Under the pieces are notes generated by a model. That model had not been told where the DNA came from. It saw only the letters and a list, made by a program, of their open reading frames with translations, and searched no databases. A DNA stretch of 64,000 nt from DATMQA01 sp035566895 (GTDB taxonomy: Bacteria > Verrucomicrobiota > Verrucomicrobiia > Limisphaerales > UBA8199), in the NCBI GenBank assembly GCA_035566895.1, contig DATMQA010000213.1, positions 1 through 64,000 of the forward strand, given 5' to 3'. Positions 40,225-49,204 of this stretch are shown piece after piece. How positions within the stretch are numbered: the stretch's first letter is position 1; every line of letters starts with the position of its first letter. The position numbers and the translations under genes are program-made.

Positions 40225-40962
40225 TCATTTCCGGGCGACGGTCCCCGCAGGCTGGGGGAATAATTGGAATTCCGGGACGGCGGCAGCAATGAAGGTCTTG
40301 ATGCGCTCGAAGGACGCGTCCTCCTGGCCCGGTGCGCAGACCGAGAGGCAGCTAATATAGGCCCAGCGTTGGAGGACACCGGTTCGCAACAGCCGCTTGG
40401 TCATCAGCCACATCCGCTCGGCGCCCAGCGCGCTGGCGCTCATCGCATCATCGGCGACATACCAATAGACATAAACCAGGCGGACGGTCTCGCGCTGGCC
40501 ATTGATAGTTCTCTCGCTGTTGGCCACCAGTTTCACGACGGGAAGATCGTAACTATACGGCCGCTCGATGTGGACCCTGGTTTCTTCAGACTTGGTCTGG
40601 TCAATATGGTAGCCCTGACCCTCGAGGCAGAACTGAGGTTTGTGCAGGCTGGTGCGGTCCACCCCCATTAGCACAACGTTCACATCGACAGGGAAACCGT
40701 CGGGCCCCAGGTAAAAACGGTGCCCGAAACTGGTGTCCTGGGGTAGAGTGCTCCGGGTCATCGAATCCACCTCTATCCAGCGCGACGTATAATTCAGGAC
40801 CTGCTCGGGGAGCTCCGCTTGCAGCCGGGTTGGGTCCAACCGGTGAGTTCTGACTCCTGGCGCACCCAGTCGCTGATGGTGGTGAAATTGGGCCAGTAAC
40901 CCGGCGGCTCCCGCCATGAGCAACAGGGCCACAATGAAAAAGATGACCTTGCGCTGGTTCAT
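40225..40962 (-). CDS. EpsI-family exosortase-associated protein
   Basis: 245 residues. Single N-terminal membrane anchor VIFFIVALLLMAGAAGLLAQ, then the EpsI/DUF3485 domain: LNYTSRWIEVDSMTRSTLP, then the family signature DRTSLHKPQFCLEGQGYHID and VRLVYVYWYVADD. EpsI proteins accompany or are fused to exosortases. The ATG overlaps the exosortase stop by 4 bases, so translation is coupled. Role in exopolysaccharide or sorting complex assembly is inferred. Confidence 0.88.
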   Translation of the reverse strand: MNQRKVIFFIVALLLMAGAAGLLAQFHHHQRLGAPGVRTHRLDPTRLQAELPEQVLNYTSRWIEVDSMTRSTLPQDTSFGHRFYLGPDGFPVDVNVVLMGVDRTSLHKPQFCLEGQGYHIDQTKSEETRVHIERPYSYDLPVVKLVANSERTINGQRETVRLVYVYWYVADDAMSASALGAERMWLMTKRLLRTGVLQRWAYISCLSVCAPGQEDASFERIKTFIAAAVPEFQLFPQPAGTVARK

Positions 40963-41948
40963 ACCGGTTCCGGCTCCAGGCCAGGGGTTTGAGGCAGTGC
41001 CGCGCGGTCGGCCAGGTAATGCTCCAGCATGAGGAGCCCGATAAACGCCGGCACATAAGGCAGAAGACTCCAGATGTCGAGCGGGCCGCCGTCATGGACC
41101 TTGTTGCCCAGTTCTTGTCCACCGATGTCGGCGGCAATGACGATGGCCAGCATCCGCAGAAGGTTGCCAAAGACGGCCAAGGGGAAGGCGGAGGCTATCA
41201 TGAGCAGGCGCTTCCACCATTTGCCGCAGGAGAAAAAGGCCAGGATTACCGCCAGTGCAATTGTAGCCATCAGGCTGCGAATGCCGCTGCAGGCCGCCGC
41301 GACCTCATATTTAAAATGACCGCCGGGGTCCAGGATCTGCGTTCCTTCCCGCACCACATCAATCTGAAGGACGTAATTCGAGACCAGTTCTACCAATTGG
41401 GAAACCAACAGCCGCAGCCGGAACGTAATCGGAATGACTACCGAACCTAGCGGGACACAAAAGGCAAAGAGGAAGAAAGGAAAAAAGCTTCGCCGCAGCC
41501 ATTCCCGTCCCCAAGCGAGCCCTGTCAAACCATAAAGGCCGGTGAACAGGCCAATAACCGACATGCGGGGCTGTTGAACCAGATAGCCCAGCAGGTGAAC
41601 GACCACCCCCAGGCCCAACAGCAGCAGTCCCGGCCACCAGAGGTCCAACTTCAACGCCAGCAGCTCGCGGCGTTTGAGCCAGAACAGGACCAGCACGCCA
41701 AAAGGCACAAGCACCCGATACGCTTCGTCCGAATTCAGCAACTCCCCGCTGGTCAGACCATCATACATCCACAAAAACAAGGAGGGTGTGCGAATATAGC
41801 CAAGGGTCGAGCTGCCAGCGAAATGGAACAACGCCAGCCAAGCAAAGGCCAACAGAAAGAAAAAGGCCTTGTTGGGCAGCTTGTGCCAACAATCCAGGAA
41901 TTCTATGCGGAATTCTTCGAGAATACCGTCGCTCGGTTGCTTGTCCAT
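40959..41948 (-). CDS. Exosortase (transmembrane transpeptidase-like)
   Basis: 329 residues, about eight membrane helices. The exosortase catalytic residues are in place: Cys220 in VAAACSGIRSLMA, Arg265 in GNLLRMLAIV, His286 in NKVHDGGPLDIW. It cuts the PEP-CTERM signal of exported proteins at the outer face of the inner membrane. Two such cargo genes are in the window (29962-30474 and 51642-52361). The next gene is EpsI, overlapping by 4 bases. A candidate promoter lies 20 bases upstream. Confidence 0.93.
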   Translation of the reverse strand: MDKQPSDGILEEFRIEFLDCWHKLPNKAFFFLLAFAWLALFHFAGSSTLGYIRTPSLFLWMYDGLTSGELLNSDEAYRVLVPFGVLVLFWLKRRELLALKLDLWWPGLLLLGLGVVVHLLGYLVQQPRMSVIGLFTGLYGLTGLAWGREWLRRSFFPFFLFAFCVPLGSVVIPITFRLRLLVSQLVELVSNYVLQIDVVREGTQILDPGGHFKYEVAAACSGIRSLMATIALAVILAFFSCGKWWKRLLMIASAFPLAVFGNLLRMLAIVIAADIGGQELGNKVHDGGPLDIWSLLPYVPAFIGLLMLEHYLADRAALPQTPGLEPEPV

Positions 41949-41967
41949 TGCGCGTTGTGTGAAGAGT

Positions 41968-41996
41968 TAGATACTTAATTACCCGCTGTTGCTCAA
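41968..41996 (-). promoter_or_regulatory. Candidate promoter of the exosortase operon
   Basis: Minus strand: -35 TTGAGC (41996-41991), 17-base spacer, -10 TATCTA (41973-41968). The exosortase ATG is about 20 bases downstream. Confidence 0.45.
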
Positions 41997-42068
41997 TCTA
42001 ATTCGTGTGGCGGAATTCCCCCGGTCCATCCGTAGTGAAACGGACGGGGCTTGAAAAAAACCACGCGC

Positions 42069-42097
42069 TTGACAGTCCCGGGCCTGCCGACAGAATA
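42069..42097 (+). promoter_or_regulatory. Candidate promoter of the spermidine-synthase-like gene
   Basis: -35 TTGACA (42069-42074), 17-base spacer, -10-like AGAATA (42092-42097). It lies about 110 bases before the start codon. Confidence 0.4.
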
Positions 42098-42207
42098 CTG
42101 CAATTGAGTCCAACCAACGACCAATTTCTCTTGTCAAACAGCCCGCCCCTGTGCTTCGGTGCTGAAGCATCGGAGGGAAAGTCGGACTTGAAGGCGGAAA
42201 AACTATC

Positions 42208-44574
42208 ATGCCTTTGAGCCGGTTCAAGTACGCTGTCTATTCGCTGTTCTTGATCTCCGGTATCAGCGGACTGGTTTACGAAATCGTGTGGCTAAGGATG
42301 CTCTCGAGAATAATGGGTGTGACCATCTACGCCACCTCGACCGTCCTGGCTTCATTCATGGCCGGCTTGGCCCTGGGAAGCTTCCTCTTTGGACGGTTGG
42401 CCGATCGCCGGACGGATTGGTTGAAGGTTTATGCCGCGCTCGAGCTCGGGATCGGTTGCACGGCCCTGCTGATTCCCGTGGTGCTGAGCGTGTCGCTCTC
42501 GCTTTACCGCTCGATCCACCAACTTTTCCCCGCCACCGGCGAAGGGCTGGCCATCTCGGCCTTGATTCGAGCCCCCATCTCGTTCGCGGCCCTCATCATC
42601 CCGACGACTTTGATGGGCGGCACACTCCCCGTCTTGACCGCGTACTTGGCGAAGCGAGAAAACCTGTTCGGAAAGAATTTCAGCCTTCTTTATGGCCTTA
42701 ACACGCTCGGGGCGGTAGCGGGTGTTTTTGTCAGCGGGTTCATCACCCTCGGCATCCTCGGGGAGCGCCGCACCGTGCTGTTGGGGGTGATCATCAATTT
42801 CGGCGTCGCCTTCTGCGCCTACTGGCTTTACCGGAAGGAGCGACCCACCGCCTCTCCTTCGGCTCTAGTAAAGGGACCTCCGAGCGAGGACCGTCCCGTC
42901 TCGCCCTATCCGAGCCGAATACGGTCAATGATTTTGGTTGCGTTTGCCGCCAGCGGGTTCACCGCCCTGGCTTATGAGATCATTTGGACACGCCAACTGA
43001 TCCTCTGGTTAAAGACCTCCATCTACGCTTTCTCCGGGATGCTATGTGTTTTCCTGGTGGGGACAGCCCTGGGCAGCATTTTGATGAACCGGGTCGTTGA
43101 CCGGTTGAAGAGGCCGCTGACCTGGTTCGGGGGTCTGGAATTGGGAATCGCATTGATGTCCGTCATAAATCTTTTGCTATTCAGCCATTTGGGGCACGGC
43201 GGGTTTGGGAGCGCGGTTTCATTTGCCGGGCTTGGCAACGCTGTTTTTTCCACCGTCGTAGTCGTTTTTCCCCTGACGTTGTTATTCGGAATGATCTTTC
43301 CAATCGCCGGGCGGTGTTACGTCAAGACGATCCACCAGACGGGGTCTTCAGTGGGTTGGCTCTATTCCGCGAATACCGTCGGGAGCCTGCTCGGGTCGCT
43401 TTGCGCGGGTTTCTGGCTGATTCCGGCTCTCGGGTGCACACACACCGTCCTGGTTTTGACAGTCGTGAATGTTGCCTTGGGCGCCCTTCTCCTCTATCTC
43501 GAGCCGGAAGGCCACGGGGCGAGGTGGGTGGCCTGGGCAGCCGCCTGCGGCGTTCTGCTTATCGGCTACGCGGCGGCGGGTGGCCGTGATCCGTTCTTCG
43601 AGGCCATCCGATACCGGATCTATGGCGGAGACCTTGCCCGGCGAGATTGCACCATCTTTTTCCATAAGGAAGGCGTGGAAGGAACCGTGACCTCATTTGA
43701 GGCGGGAGGAAACAAGCGACTGTGGATTAACGGCGTGGGAATGACCGCCCTGGCGACCGAAACCAAACTGATGGCGCATCTTCCGCTCCTGTTCACCAAA
43801 GAGCCGAAGGAGGCTCTGATCATTTGTTTCGGGATGGGAACAACACTGAGATCCGCCTCGATGTACCCGCAATTACACGTCACGGCGGTCGAGTTGGTGC
43901 CGGAAGTCTTTCAGACGTTCCGGTTCTATCATTCCGATGCCGAAACGGTGCTGAAGGAGCCGAATGTGACCACCGTTGCGGCGGATGGACGAAACTACGT
44001 TCTCTTATCGGAGAAGAAGTACGACCTAATCACCATCGATCCGGCGCCGCCGATATTCAGCGCAGGCACGGTAAACCTCTACACCAGAGAGTTTTTGACC
44101 CTCTGCCGGGATCACTTGGCTCCGCAGGGGATCATGTGCCTGTGGATTCCCGGAAGAACGAAGCGAGAAATCGAGAGCTTCCTCAAGACGTTTCACACCG
44201 TCTTTCCCAATACCTCCGTGTGGAGCGGGGTTCACGGCTTGGGGTTTTATCTGCTGGGAACCACGAAACCCGCCCGGTGGGACCTCTTCGAACAAAATGC
44301 CAACTCACTTTTTCAGAACTCGGCGCTGGTGGAAGACCTCGGCCAGTTCGACCACGACTGCGTCACGCTCGACCAGCTCCGGCGCCTGAAGTTATGGAGC
44401 GACGAACAGATCGATAAGGTCAGCTCGGACGGAGTTCTGATCACGGACGATTTTCCCTTTACGGAGTTTCCGCTCTGGCGGTACCTGTTCGTGGACCGGT
44501 CTCGTTGGGTGCCTGAGGAGGTCAAGGCAAGGCTCAAGGTTTCGCAGGAAAACGGGCCTGGTTCCAGCTTTTAA
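42208..44574 (+). CDS. Membrane-fused spermidine-synthase-like protein
   Basis: 788 residues. The N-terminal half (1-500) has about 12 to 14 membrane helices in two halves, each starting with a similar LxxxSGxxxLxYExxW motif (LISGISGLVYEIVWLRML and FAASGFTALAYEIIWTRQLI). The C-terminal part is a spermidine/methyltransferase-like Rossmann domain: ALIICFGMGTTLRSASMYPQ with the nucleotide loop, VTAVELVPEV, ADGRNYVLLSEKKYDLITID. These fused proteins are common in environmental bacteria, and their product is not established. The gene runs divergently from the exosortase operon. Confidence 0.85.
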   Translation: MPLSRFKYAVYSLFLISGISGLVYEIVWLRMLSRIMGVTIYATSTVLASFMAGLALGSFLFGRLADRRTDWLKVYAALELGIGCTALLIPVVLSVSLSLYRSIHQLFPATGEGLAISALIRAPISFAALIIPTTLMGGTLPVLTAYLAKRENLFGKNFSLLYGLNTLGAVAGVFVSGFITLGILGERRTVLLGVIINFGVAFCAYWLYRKERPTASPSALVKGPPSEDRPVSPYPSRIRSMILVAFAASGFTALAYEIIWTRQLILWLKTSIYAFSGMLCVFLVGTALGSILMNRVVDRLKRPLTWFGGLELGIALMSVINLLLFSHLGHGGFGSAVSFAGLGNAVFSTVVVVFPLTLLFGMIFPIAGRCYVKTIHQTGSSVGWLYSANTVGSLLGSLCAGFWLIPALGCTHTVLVLTVVNVALGALLLYLEPEGHGARWVAWAAACGVLLIGYAAAGGRDPFFEAIRYRIYGGDLARRDCTIFFHKEGVEGTVTSFEAGGNKRLWINGVGMTALATETKLMAHLPLLFTKEPKEALIICFGMGTTLRSASMYPQLHVTAVELVPEVFQTFRFYHSDAETVLKEPNVTTVAADGRNYVLLSEKKYDLITIDPAPPIFSAGTVNLYTREFLTLCRDHLAPQGIMCLWIPGRTKREIESFLKTFHTVFPNTSVWSGVHGLGFYLLGTTKPARWDLFEQNANSLFQNSALVEDLGQFDHDCVTLDQLRRLKLWSDEQIDKVSSDGVLITDDFPFTEFPLWRYLFVDRSRWVPEEVKARLKVSQENGPGSSF

Positions 44575-44658
44575 CGCACTACATCTCCTCGGCAACTTGC
44601 TACGAATCCAAAACCTCCGGTGGCAAGGCTTCCCCCTGCTCTTGCAGGGCGATCGGCT

Positions 44659-45216
44659 TTACTCCACCACGAGGGCAAATTGGGTCTGCCGGGTTTCGGC
44701 GGTCAAACATTCGCGCAGGTAGCCGACAATCTGCTCCTCGAGGTTGCGGCAGCGCATGGTCCAGCGCCGGGCCCCGACTAGTTGTTTCACGCAGCCGCGC
44801 AGGCCACGAAACCGGACTACCCGGGGACTCTGGCGCAGATGCGCGCGCAATTCGTCCCGGAGCAGGGGAAAGAAAAACAGTTCGCAGCCGGCTCCGGATT
44901 CGCGGGCGAGGCGGTCCAAATCCGACTCCAGCACATGCAACTCGGGCGGGCAGGCAGGCGAGGCCGGTGTTTGGAGCTTGAAACCCCGCAACACCTTCTC
45001 CAGCGCGCCCGAAAACTCGGCGACTGTAACCGTCTTCCGGCAGAGCTCGTGTCTGAAATAGTGAAAAACCGCCTGCGCGGCGTGTTGAACCAATTCCGGG
45101 TCGAGCACCCGCGCGCTCTCGCCCATAAGCTCGACGGAAATCATCTCTGCCGAAAAAGGGATGCTTTCCCCACTGGATAGTTCGAAAAGCAGGCAACCTG
45201 CGGCAAGCGTAATCAT
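44659..45216 (-). CDS. Uncharacterised protein coupled to nrdR
   Basis: 185 residues, mostly helical, soluble. MITLAAGCLLFELSSGESIP at the start; the middle (HVLESDLDRLARESG, CELFFFPLLRDELRAHLRQS) and VVRFRGLRGCVKQLVGARRW suggest an alpha/beta fold. The TAATG overlap with the nrdR stop makes translation coupled. I do not recognise the family. Confidence 0.75.
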   Translation of the reverse strand: MITLAAGCLLFELSSGESIPFSAEMISVELMGESARVLDPELVQHAAQAVFHYFRHELCRKTVTVAEFSGALEKVLRGFKLQTPASPACPPELHVLESDLDRLARESGAGCELFFFPLLRDELRAHLRQSPRVVRFRGLRGCVKQLVGARRWTMRCRNLEEQIVGYLRECLTAETRQTQFALVVE

Positions 45217-45668
45217 TATTTTCCTCCCAGTTTTTTGACTTCGTGAACAAAATCGGTCGCTTCTTGAAAACGGCGATAGACGCTGGCGAAGCGGACATAA
45301 GCCACTTCATCAGTCTGCCGCAAGCCGTCCATCACCAGCTTACCGATCACCTCAGCGGGCACCTCGCGCTCGTATTTGTCCGTCACCTCGTTCACAATTC
45401 GTTCGACGAGATCCTCAATGGCTTTCGGGCTGATGGGGCGCTTCTGGCAGGCCTTTTTGATGCCCGACAGCAATTTGTCTTTCGAAAACTCCTCTCGCCG
45501 CCCATCGCGTTTGACAATGACCAACCCCCCGCGCTCGACTTCTTCGTAAGTAGTATAACGATAGCCACATCCAAGGCACTGGCGCCGACGGCGAATCGTG
45601 GCCCCCTCACGCGAAGCGCGTGAGTCAATCACCTTATCATCCTGGCAGCCGCATTTGGGACAGCGCAT
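45216..45668 (-). CDS. nrdR: Transcriptional repressor NrdR
   Basis: 150 residues from the ATG at 45668-45666; an upstream start would add four residues. Zinc ribbon with CPKCGCQDDKVIDSR and CLGCGYRYTTYE, then an ATP-cone domain (VIVKRDGRREEFSKDKLLSG). NrdR represses ribonucleotide reductase operons in response to ATP/dATP. No nrd gene is in the window. The stop overlaps the start of an unknown downstream gene. Confidence 0.96.
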   Translation of the reverse strand: MRCPKCGCQDDKVIDSRASREGATIRRRRQCLGCGYRYTTYEEVERGGLVIVKRDGRREEFSKDKLLSGIKKACQKRPISPKAIEDLVERIVNEVTDKYEREVPAEVIGKLVMDGLRQTDEVAYVRFASVYRRFQEATDFVHEVKKLGGK

Positions 45669-45840
45669 AAGCAACCACACCTAATGGTGGTCCTTGATCT
45701 TTTAGCACGCAATCTGTTGGGGTGTCAACTGGTGAAAAACTCGAACCCTAAGCTAGGAATTTCACCGGATAAGCGCTTGAGGCGCGGTGCTCCACTGTTT
45801 TATCTCGCACTTGCCTGCCGGTTCTGCAGCATACTGATCC

Positions 45841-47370
45841 TTGTTGGCCGGTGGCATACCATCTAAACGCCCTTTGATTTTGTTAGCCTTGCTGCTAACG
45901 CTCTTTGCGTTTGCTCTGCGGTTTTACCGGCTATCCAACCAGTCCCTCTGGACTGATGAGGTTAGTTCCATCGAGGTGGCCCTGGCGCCGCTGGACCAGA
46001 TCTACCAGCAAAGCGCCGCGTTGAATAACTCGCTCCCGACCTATTTCCTTCTCCTGCGCTCGGTTCTAAATGACAGGCGGACTGACGTAGAGTTCAGGGC
46101 GCGGAGCCTTTCCGCCCTGGCCGGATCGCTTTCGATTCCGGTGTTTATCGGACTCGTGTACTTGTGGCGCCGACGTGAAGGCGCTGCGCTATTGGCCGGG
46201 CTGTTGCTAGCCATCAATCCATTGCATATTTGGTATTCCCAGGAGGTGCGGGCCTATGCCTTGATGCTCTTCTTTGGTCTGCTCTGCCTAGTTTTTTTCG
46301 AATTGGCCCGCGTGTCTCTTAAAGCCCGATGGAGCGGCCTCTATGTGGCCTCCGCTTTCGCAGCCATCGCCCTTCACAAGACTGGTTTGGTGTTCCCTGC
46401 CGTCTGCGCCTTGTGGCATGGGTGGTCGCTGGCCGCAAAACGCCAACCCGCTCGGCAATGGCTGATCCACGTGCCGATCGGAATTGCCGCCGTAATAGTT
46501 CTGGCGCTTAAGTCTTACCCGCCCGCCGAGGAGTACAGCCGCCGGACTTCGGGGCTCGAAGTGCTTTACACGTTCATAACCTTTGTTGGCGGTTATTCTT
46601 TTGGTCCATCGTTGACCGCAATTCAGTGGCATGGGCCCTGGGCAGCGGTGTCCCGGCACTTGCCGCAGGTCGCCCTCGCTGCGGCGGCGCTGGCGTTGGT
46701 CGCGCTGACGTGCCTGCTAAACTGGCGCCAGTTTCTCCTGGAAGAGACCAAAGATTTTCCCAGGCCAAGCCGGGAGGTTGTCTTGTTCACGTTGGGTATA
46801 GCCATTGTGGCGGTCTATGGCCTGCTCTCAGGGTTTCCCTACAACGTCCGCTATGCGCTGCCGGCGTTGTTTGGTTTTCTGGCCTTGCTGGCGGCGTTTG
46901 CGACCACCACGAACAAGTCGGCGCTGGCCCGCATTTCCGTGGCCAGTGTCTTGATGCTCGGACTATGGGCCGATGCGCAATGGTTCTATAACTTTTCGTA
47001 TCGGAAAGGTGACTCGCGCGCCGTGGCCCGGTGGCTCGTGCAAAATCAGGACCAGGTCAAATCCTGGACCGTCTTACCGGGCTATTTAAGCCGGTCAGTC
47101 GAATGGTATTTGCATGAGAACCCGGAAGTGCTGATTCACTCGATTCCCGCGAAACAGGATCGGACCACTTCCTTTCCACCCGTGCCGGACGTGTTAATTA
47201 TCGGCCGCAGGCATCATTTGTCCGACCCGGATAAAATCGTTGCCGAGTATAAATCCGCCGCCGGACAGCTTCACACTGATAATTCATTCGCCGGTTTCGA
47301 GCTTTATGTGCGTGATGTTGCCGCCGCCATACCCTCGGGCAGTCCCCGCCCCGCCATCCGCTCTCCATGA
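45841..47370 (+). CDS. GT39-like membrane glycosyltransferase
   Basis: 509 residues; starts at TTG (start uncertain, no strong ribosome-binding site). About ten to twelve membrane helices. The first periplasmic loop has the aspartate/glutamate pair SLWTDEVSSIEVALAPLDQI typical of dolichyl/polyprenyl-phosphate-mannose-dependent GT39/ArnT enzymes, and the third loop has NPLHIWYSQEVRAYALML. The C-terminal part is a soluble periplasmic domain. It transfers a lipid-linked sugar to a surface acceptor; sugar and acceptor are unknown. Confidence 0.85.
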   Translation: MLAGGIPSKRPLILLALLLTLFAFALRFYRLSNQSLWTDEVSSIEVALAPLDQIYQQSAALNNSLPTYFLLLRSVLNDRRTDVEFRARSLSALAGSLSIPVFIGLVYLWRRREGAALLAGLLLAINPLHIWYSQEVRAYALMLFFGLLCLVFFELARVSLKARWSGLYVASAFAAIALHKTGLVFPAVCALWHGWSLAAKRQPARQWLIHVPIGIAAVIVLALKSYPPAEEYSRRTSGLEVLYTFITFVGGYSFGPSLTAIQWHGPWAAVSRHLPQVALAAAALALVALTCLLNWRQFLLEETKDFPRPSREVVLFTLGIAIVAVYGLLSGFPYNVRYALPALFGFLALLAAFATTTNKSALARISVASVLMLGLWADAQWFYNFSYRKGDSRAVARWLVQNQDQVKSWTVLPGYLSRSVEWYLHENPEVLIHSIPAKQDRTTSFPPVPDVLIIGRRHHLSDPDKIVAEYKSAAGQLHTDNSFAGFELYVRDVAAAIPSGSPRPAIRSP

Positions 47371-47407
47371 CCCTGGAGACATCCGAGCTCGCAGGTCACG
47401 CTGCCCG

Positions 47408-48337
47408 TCAAAACACCTGAGGCACGCCCTCCTCCAAAAATTTGATTTTGGGGGTGAGGCCTTGTTCCTGTGCCAACTGCCGGAGCCAGCGCGGAGGTTC
47501 GTCCATGTCCTCGAAAGAGAGACGGAACGTTCCGTAATGCATCGGCACCAGCCAACGCGACCGCAATTCCTTGAAGACACGAATCGCTTCGTCCGGTCCC
47601 ATGTGGACGTGGCGGAAGGATTCGGGGTGGTAAGCGCCGATAGGCAATAGCGCCAACTCCGGCCGATAGGTGCGGCCGATCTCCCGGAACCCGTCGAAAT
47701 AGGCGCTGTCACCGGCGTGATAAATCCTCCGGCCCTGGTGTTCGAGAATGAAACCGCCATAGCCGCGATGGCTGTCCCGCAAAATGCGCGCGCCCCAGTG
47801 CTTGGAGGGCGTCAGGGTTACTCGCCAATCCCGGTGGGAGAAACTTTCCCACCACTCCAGCTCGACCACCCGCTCGAAACCCAGGTCATAGGCAAGGTCT
47901 CCCATCCCCCAGGGCATAATGCCCACCTTGGGGTGCGGCAGCCGGCGCAGGGTGGGTTTGTGAAAATGATCGAAGTGCGCGTGGGTCAACAGCACCAGGT
48001 CAATCGGCGGCAAATGTTGAATTTTCAAACCGGAGCGCTTGATTCTTTTCAGCAGGAACAACCAATTGGCAAAGTTCGGATCAATCAGCACGTTGAGGTC
48101 CGTGAACTGGACCAGGAACGATGCGTGCCCGATCCAGGTCAGGGCCACTTGCCCGTAAGCGAGGCTGGGAAACACCGGTATCCGGTGCTGGCCGGTGCGC
48201 CGCGTCAGCAGGGTCTTCCACACCATCTGCCGGAAAAATGTCCGCGGGTTAAAATGCTTCGCAGGCGTCAAATCTTTGAACGAGCGCGGGAGTGGCTCAC
48301 GGACCACTGGCGGCCGAAAGGGCTTCTTCTTCGTCAT
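47408..48337 (-). CDS. MBL-fold hydrolase (NAPE-PLD-like)
   Basis: 309 residues. Metallo-beta-lactamase fold with GHASFLVQFTDLNVLIDP and the HxHxDH motif LLTHAHFDHFHKPTLRRL, followed by IYHAGDSAYFDGF and PMHYGTFRLSFEDMDEP. This set is characteristic of the N-acyl-phosphatidylethanolamine phospholipase D/UlaG-like group. Substrate is not known for the bacterial relatives. Cytosolic. Convergent to the GT39-like gene. Confidence 0.9.
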   Translation of the reverse strand: MTKKKPFRPPVVREPLPRSFKDLTPAKHFNPRTFFRQMVWKTLLTRRTGQHRIPVFPSLAYGQVALTWIGHASFLVQFTDLNVLIDPNFANWLFLLKRIKRSGLKIQHLPPIDLVLLTHAHFDHFHKPTLRRLPHPKVGIMPWGMGDLAYDLGFERVVELEWWESFSHRDWRVTLTPSKHWGARILRDSHRGYGGFILEHQGRRIYHAGDSAYFDGFREIGRTYRPELALLPIGAYHPESFRHVHMGPDEAIRVFKELRSRWLVPMHYGTFRLSFEDMDEPPRWLRQLAQEQGLTPKIKFLEEGVPQVF

Positions 48338-48524
48338 ATTCCCTTATGACGGTAATTCATTTTCGGACCCGGATAAAACCCAAACTGCGCCCATTTCAAA
48401 CCACCTCGTTTCTTCAAAATGACTGGGCACGATAGCACCTTTGGCCCATATTGGGACCGAAAACTCCGATTGAATGAATGGCTAGTTTGTATCTCCGTCG
48501 ATCTGTCATCTGGGGGCCAAATCC

Positions 48525-49097
48525 ATGAAGCGCGTCAAACCCAAATTCAAACTTGAACAGCAACTCGACAGTTTTTTGCGCCGGAAACCTCGGCTCGGCC
48601 GGGGTGTTTTTATTGCCAGGGGCGCGATCGTCCTGGGCGATGTGGCCCTCGGCGAGCATTCCAGCGTTTGGTACAACGCCGTCCTGCGCGGCGATATCAA
48701 CCGCATCGTGGTCGGCCATCACACGAATGTCCAGGACCTGTCGGTCCTGCATCTAGCGGATGAATGGCCGTGCCTGCTCGGCAACTACGTCACCGTTGGC
48801 CATGGGGCGATCATCCACGCCTGCACAGTGGCCGACGAAGTGCTGGTTGGGATGCGCGCGACGATTCTGGATGGAGCGGTCATTGGCGAGCAATCGATCA
48901 TTGGCGCCGGGGCGCTGGTTACGCAGGGAACGAGAGTTCCCATCGGCTCGCTCGTGCTCGGCTCGCCAGCGCGAGTGGTGCGCGCTTTGAGCCCGGAGGA
49001 GCGCACGAACATCAAAGGCCTGGCCGAAAAATACGCGCGCTACGCCGCCTATTGCCTGAAGCACAGGATCAACGTTTCCAAACCGCTCGCCGCCTGA
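48525..49097 (+). CDS. Gamma-carbonic-anhydrase-like hexapeptide-repeat protein
   Basis: 190 residues, left-handed beta-helix. VFIARGAIVLGDVALGEHSS followed by VWYNAVLRGDINRIVVGHHT, with metal-binding histidines in SVLHLADE and TVGHGAIIHACTV. A C-terminal helix (LSPEERTNIKGLAEKYARYA) is usual for YrdA/PaaY/CaiE-like members. May be an active Zn/Fe carbonic anhydrase or an inactive paralog. Trimeric, cytosolic. Confidence 0.92.
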   Translation: MKRVKPKFKLEQQLDSFLRRKPRLGRGVFIARGAIVLGDVALGEHSSVWYNAVLRGDINRIVVGHHTNVQDLSVLHLADEWPCLLGNYVTVGHGAIIHACTVADEVLVGMRATILDGAVIGEQSIIGAGALVTQGTRVPIGSLVLGSPARVVRALSPEERTNIKGLAEKYARYAAYCLKHRINVSKPLAA

Positions 49098-49204
49098 CAG
49101 CACCAATTGAAACATCCTTAGCCGCGAAGAAGACTAAACGAGATAAAAACCGCCCACTAAAACCTCGCTCTTTTTCTTCGCTTCTTCGCCTCTTCGCTGT
49201 TAAA

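Noticed and set aside
39089..40360. Long plus-strand frame opposite the glycosylphosphotransferase
   Set aside because: Gln/Glu/Arg-rich, antisense, no motif.
42005..42217. Small plus-strand frame before the spermidine-synthase-like gene
   Set aside because: No ribosome-binding site or protein-like pattern; it contains the candidate promoter.
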